Shown: in pieces, positions 6,012-7,074 of the stretch
Layout: every line of letters starts with the position of its first letter
Numbering within the stretch: position 1 is the first letter of the stretch
Assembly (NCBI GenBank): GCA_025998295.1
Contig: BNVT01000062.1
Coordinates: forward strand, 1-7,074
Direction: 5' to 3'
DNA length: 7,074 nt
Source: Endomicrobiia bacterium
Lineage (GTDB): Bacteria > Elusimicrobiota > Endomicrobiia > Endomicrobiales > Endomicrobiaceae
Notes under the pieces: generated by a model
Database searches by the model: none
What the model was told of the DNA's origin: nothing
What the model saw: only the letters and a program-made list of their open reading frames with translations
Position numbers and translations under genes: made by a program

Positions 6012-7074
6012 ATGAAAACCACAAGAAAAGAAAAAGAAAATAAATACTTTACGGAAAAATATGTACAACAAGCAATAGATGAAGCAATAGAACAAGATGA
6101 ACCACTTGTTGTAAGTAACGAATTAAAACTATTACAAACAGATGGCGTTAAATTGACACTTTTTGAAATGAAAGACTATGAAGCATTAAAAGAGATCTTA
6201 AGCAATAAGAACATAGAAGAATCATGTTTAAAGCTTATTTTAGCATTTAACAATACAGATAAAGGTCAAGAGCTAAAAAACGCACTTAAAAGCGATTTAA
6301 AGGACTTCAAATACGATTTTATTGTAGTTGATTGGCAAGATTTAGAAAGAAGTGGTGATATAAAAGGAGCAGTAGCTAAAGCAAAAGAAAGAGTAAATAA
6401 CATACATGTCATAGAAAAAGAAATCAAAAAAATGAATGCAGCAAGCGATTTTTTGGAATATTTAAAGCATATTGAAAGTAATACAAACCTACAAGCAGCA
6501 AAAACTGGCTTTAGTAAGTTTGATGAAGCATTGGTTGGGGGACTACGTGGAGGTAGGCTTTATGTGCTAGGTGCTATAAGCAGTTTAGGTAAAACTTCTT
6601 TTGCTTTAAATATAGCTGACAATATAGCTAGTGCAGGCAGAGATGTTTTAGTATTTTCACTTGAAATGAGTACAATAGAACTTGTTGCAAAGAGTATTAG
6701 TAGAGAAACATATAAAATGTCAAATAAAAAATTAGCAAAAACTGCCTTAGAGCTTATGTATCATCTGCAGACATACTCAGACAAAGAACAAAAAATAATA
6801 GACAGTGCAATAAACAATTACAAAAAAACAACTGCAATGCACATGAATATAAGCGAAGGAGTAGGGGATATAGGAGTGCGTCAAGTCAGAGAAGCTGTAG
6901 CTATTCGTAGACAGACAGGCGAATCTAAGCCAGTAGTAATAGTAGATTACATGCAAATACTTGCGCCATATAACCAAAGTTTAAACGATAAACAAAACGT
7001 TGACAAAAATGTAACTGAATTAAAAAGGATTAGCAGAGATTATAACATTCCAGTGATACTGATATCATCATTTA
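6012..7074 (+). CDS. DnaB-type replicative helicase with vestigial TOPRIM domain (3' end outside window)
   Basis: The open frame covers 354 residues and continues past the window. The ATPase part matches the RecA-like core of DnaB helicases: lead-in TGFSKFDEAL (165-174), Walker A GAISSLGKT (187-195), FSLEMS (215-220), GVGDIGVRQVRE (283-294), Walker B VVIVDYMQI (308-316) and ELKRISRDYNIPVILISS (336-353). It would unwind DNA ahead of the element's replication fork as a hexamer. In relatives on anaerobe plasmids and integrative elements, this core usually follows a CHC2 zinc finger and TOPRIM primase domain. Here the N-terminus is short and lacks the zinc finger, and LILAFNNTDKGQEL (75-88) sits where a TOPRIM motif of the type LALDND..G would be, with both acidic residues replaced. 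Priming activity is therefore probably lost. ATG 6012 is the first start and follows the poly-G tract; the predicted promoter lies 80 bases upstream. Confidence 0.85.
   Translation, partial: MKTTRKEKENKYFTEKYVQQAIDEAIEQDEPLVVSNELKLLQTDGVKLTLFEMKDYEALKEILSNKNIEESCLKLILAFNNTDKGQELKNALKSDLKDFKYDFIVVDWQDLERSGDIKGAVAKAKERVNNIHVIEKEIKKMNAASDFLEYLKHIESNTNLQAAKTGFSKFDEALVGGLRGGRLYVLGAISSLGKTSFALNIADNIASAGRDVLVFSLEMSTIELVAKSISRETYKMSNKKLAKTALELMYHLQTYSDKEQKIIDSAINNYKKTTAMHMNISEGVGDIGVRQVREAVAIRRQTGESKPVVIVDYMQILAPYNQSLNDKQNVDKNVTELKRISRDYNIPVILISSF

Noticed and set aside
1..7074. tRNA, rRNA, CRISPR array, complete insertion sequence or DnaA boxes
   Set aside because: No cloverleaf, spaced repeat array, transposase with terminal repeats or TTATNCACA match was seen on reading the sequence.

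Overview
The window reads as part of an AT-rich bacterial plasmid or plasmid-like integrated element. The working half is on the right: a ParA partition ATPase, a small ribbon-helix-helix partner, a winged-helix replication initiator, and a DnaB-type helicase that runs off the right edge. All lie on the plus strand. From memory, the ParA opening and core phrases resemble partition proteins of host-associated treponemes (spirochaetes). The helicase phrase GAISSLGKT and the Rep layout also occur on elements of anaerobic Firmicutes. A decayed lipoprotein fits a spirochaete. I regard a Treponema-like host as likely, not proven.

Layout: positions 3-152 hold the C-terminus of a membrane protein. 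Positions 153-792 hold no convincing gene, but do hold a good promoter-like sequence (272-300) and a GC-richer patch (about 420-630). From 793 to 3220 there is a long, badly broken coding region. It opens with a near-perfect Shine-Dalgarno and a clear lipoprotein signal, then continues through about six frame changes and many in-frame TAA/TAG codons to a natural-looking C-terminus. A perfect 20-bp palindrome (3221-3240) separates this dead region from the functional one. Positions 3241-3469 hold short repeats and the likely par promoter.

Positions 3470-5653 look like one par-rep operon: parA, the small partner directly adjoining it, then rep. Both partition genes carry a one-base frameshift, and adding a single T to a TT would repair each. 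Rep is intact. The 358-bp gap after rep (5654-6011) is the best candidate origin. It contains a bulged hairpin, two tandem 22-bp iteron-like repeats each ending in seven Gs, further inverted repeats, and an extended -10 promoter. A run of nine Gs then sits directly before the helicase start codon.

In the expected scheme, Rep binds the iterons and opens the origin, the helicase is loaded there, and ParA with its partner segregates copies. The most unusual points are the three poly-G tracts (possible phase-variable control of replication), the matched frameshifts in both partition genes, and the strong excess of TAA/TAG over TGA in the decayed lipoprotein region.
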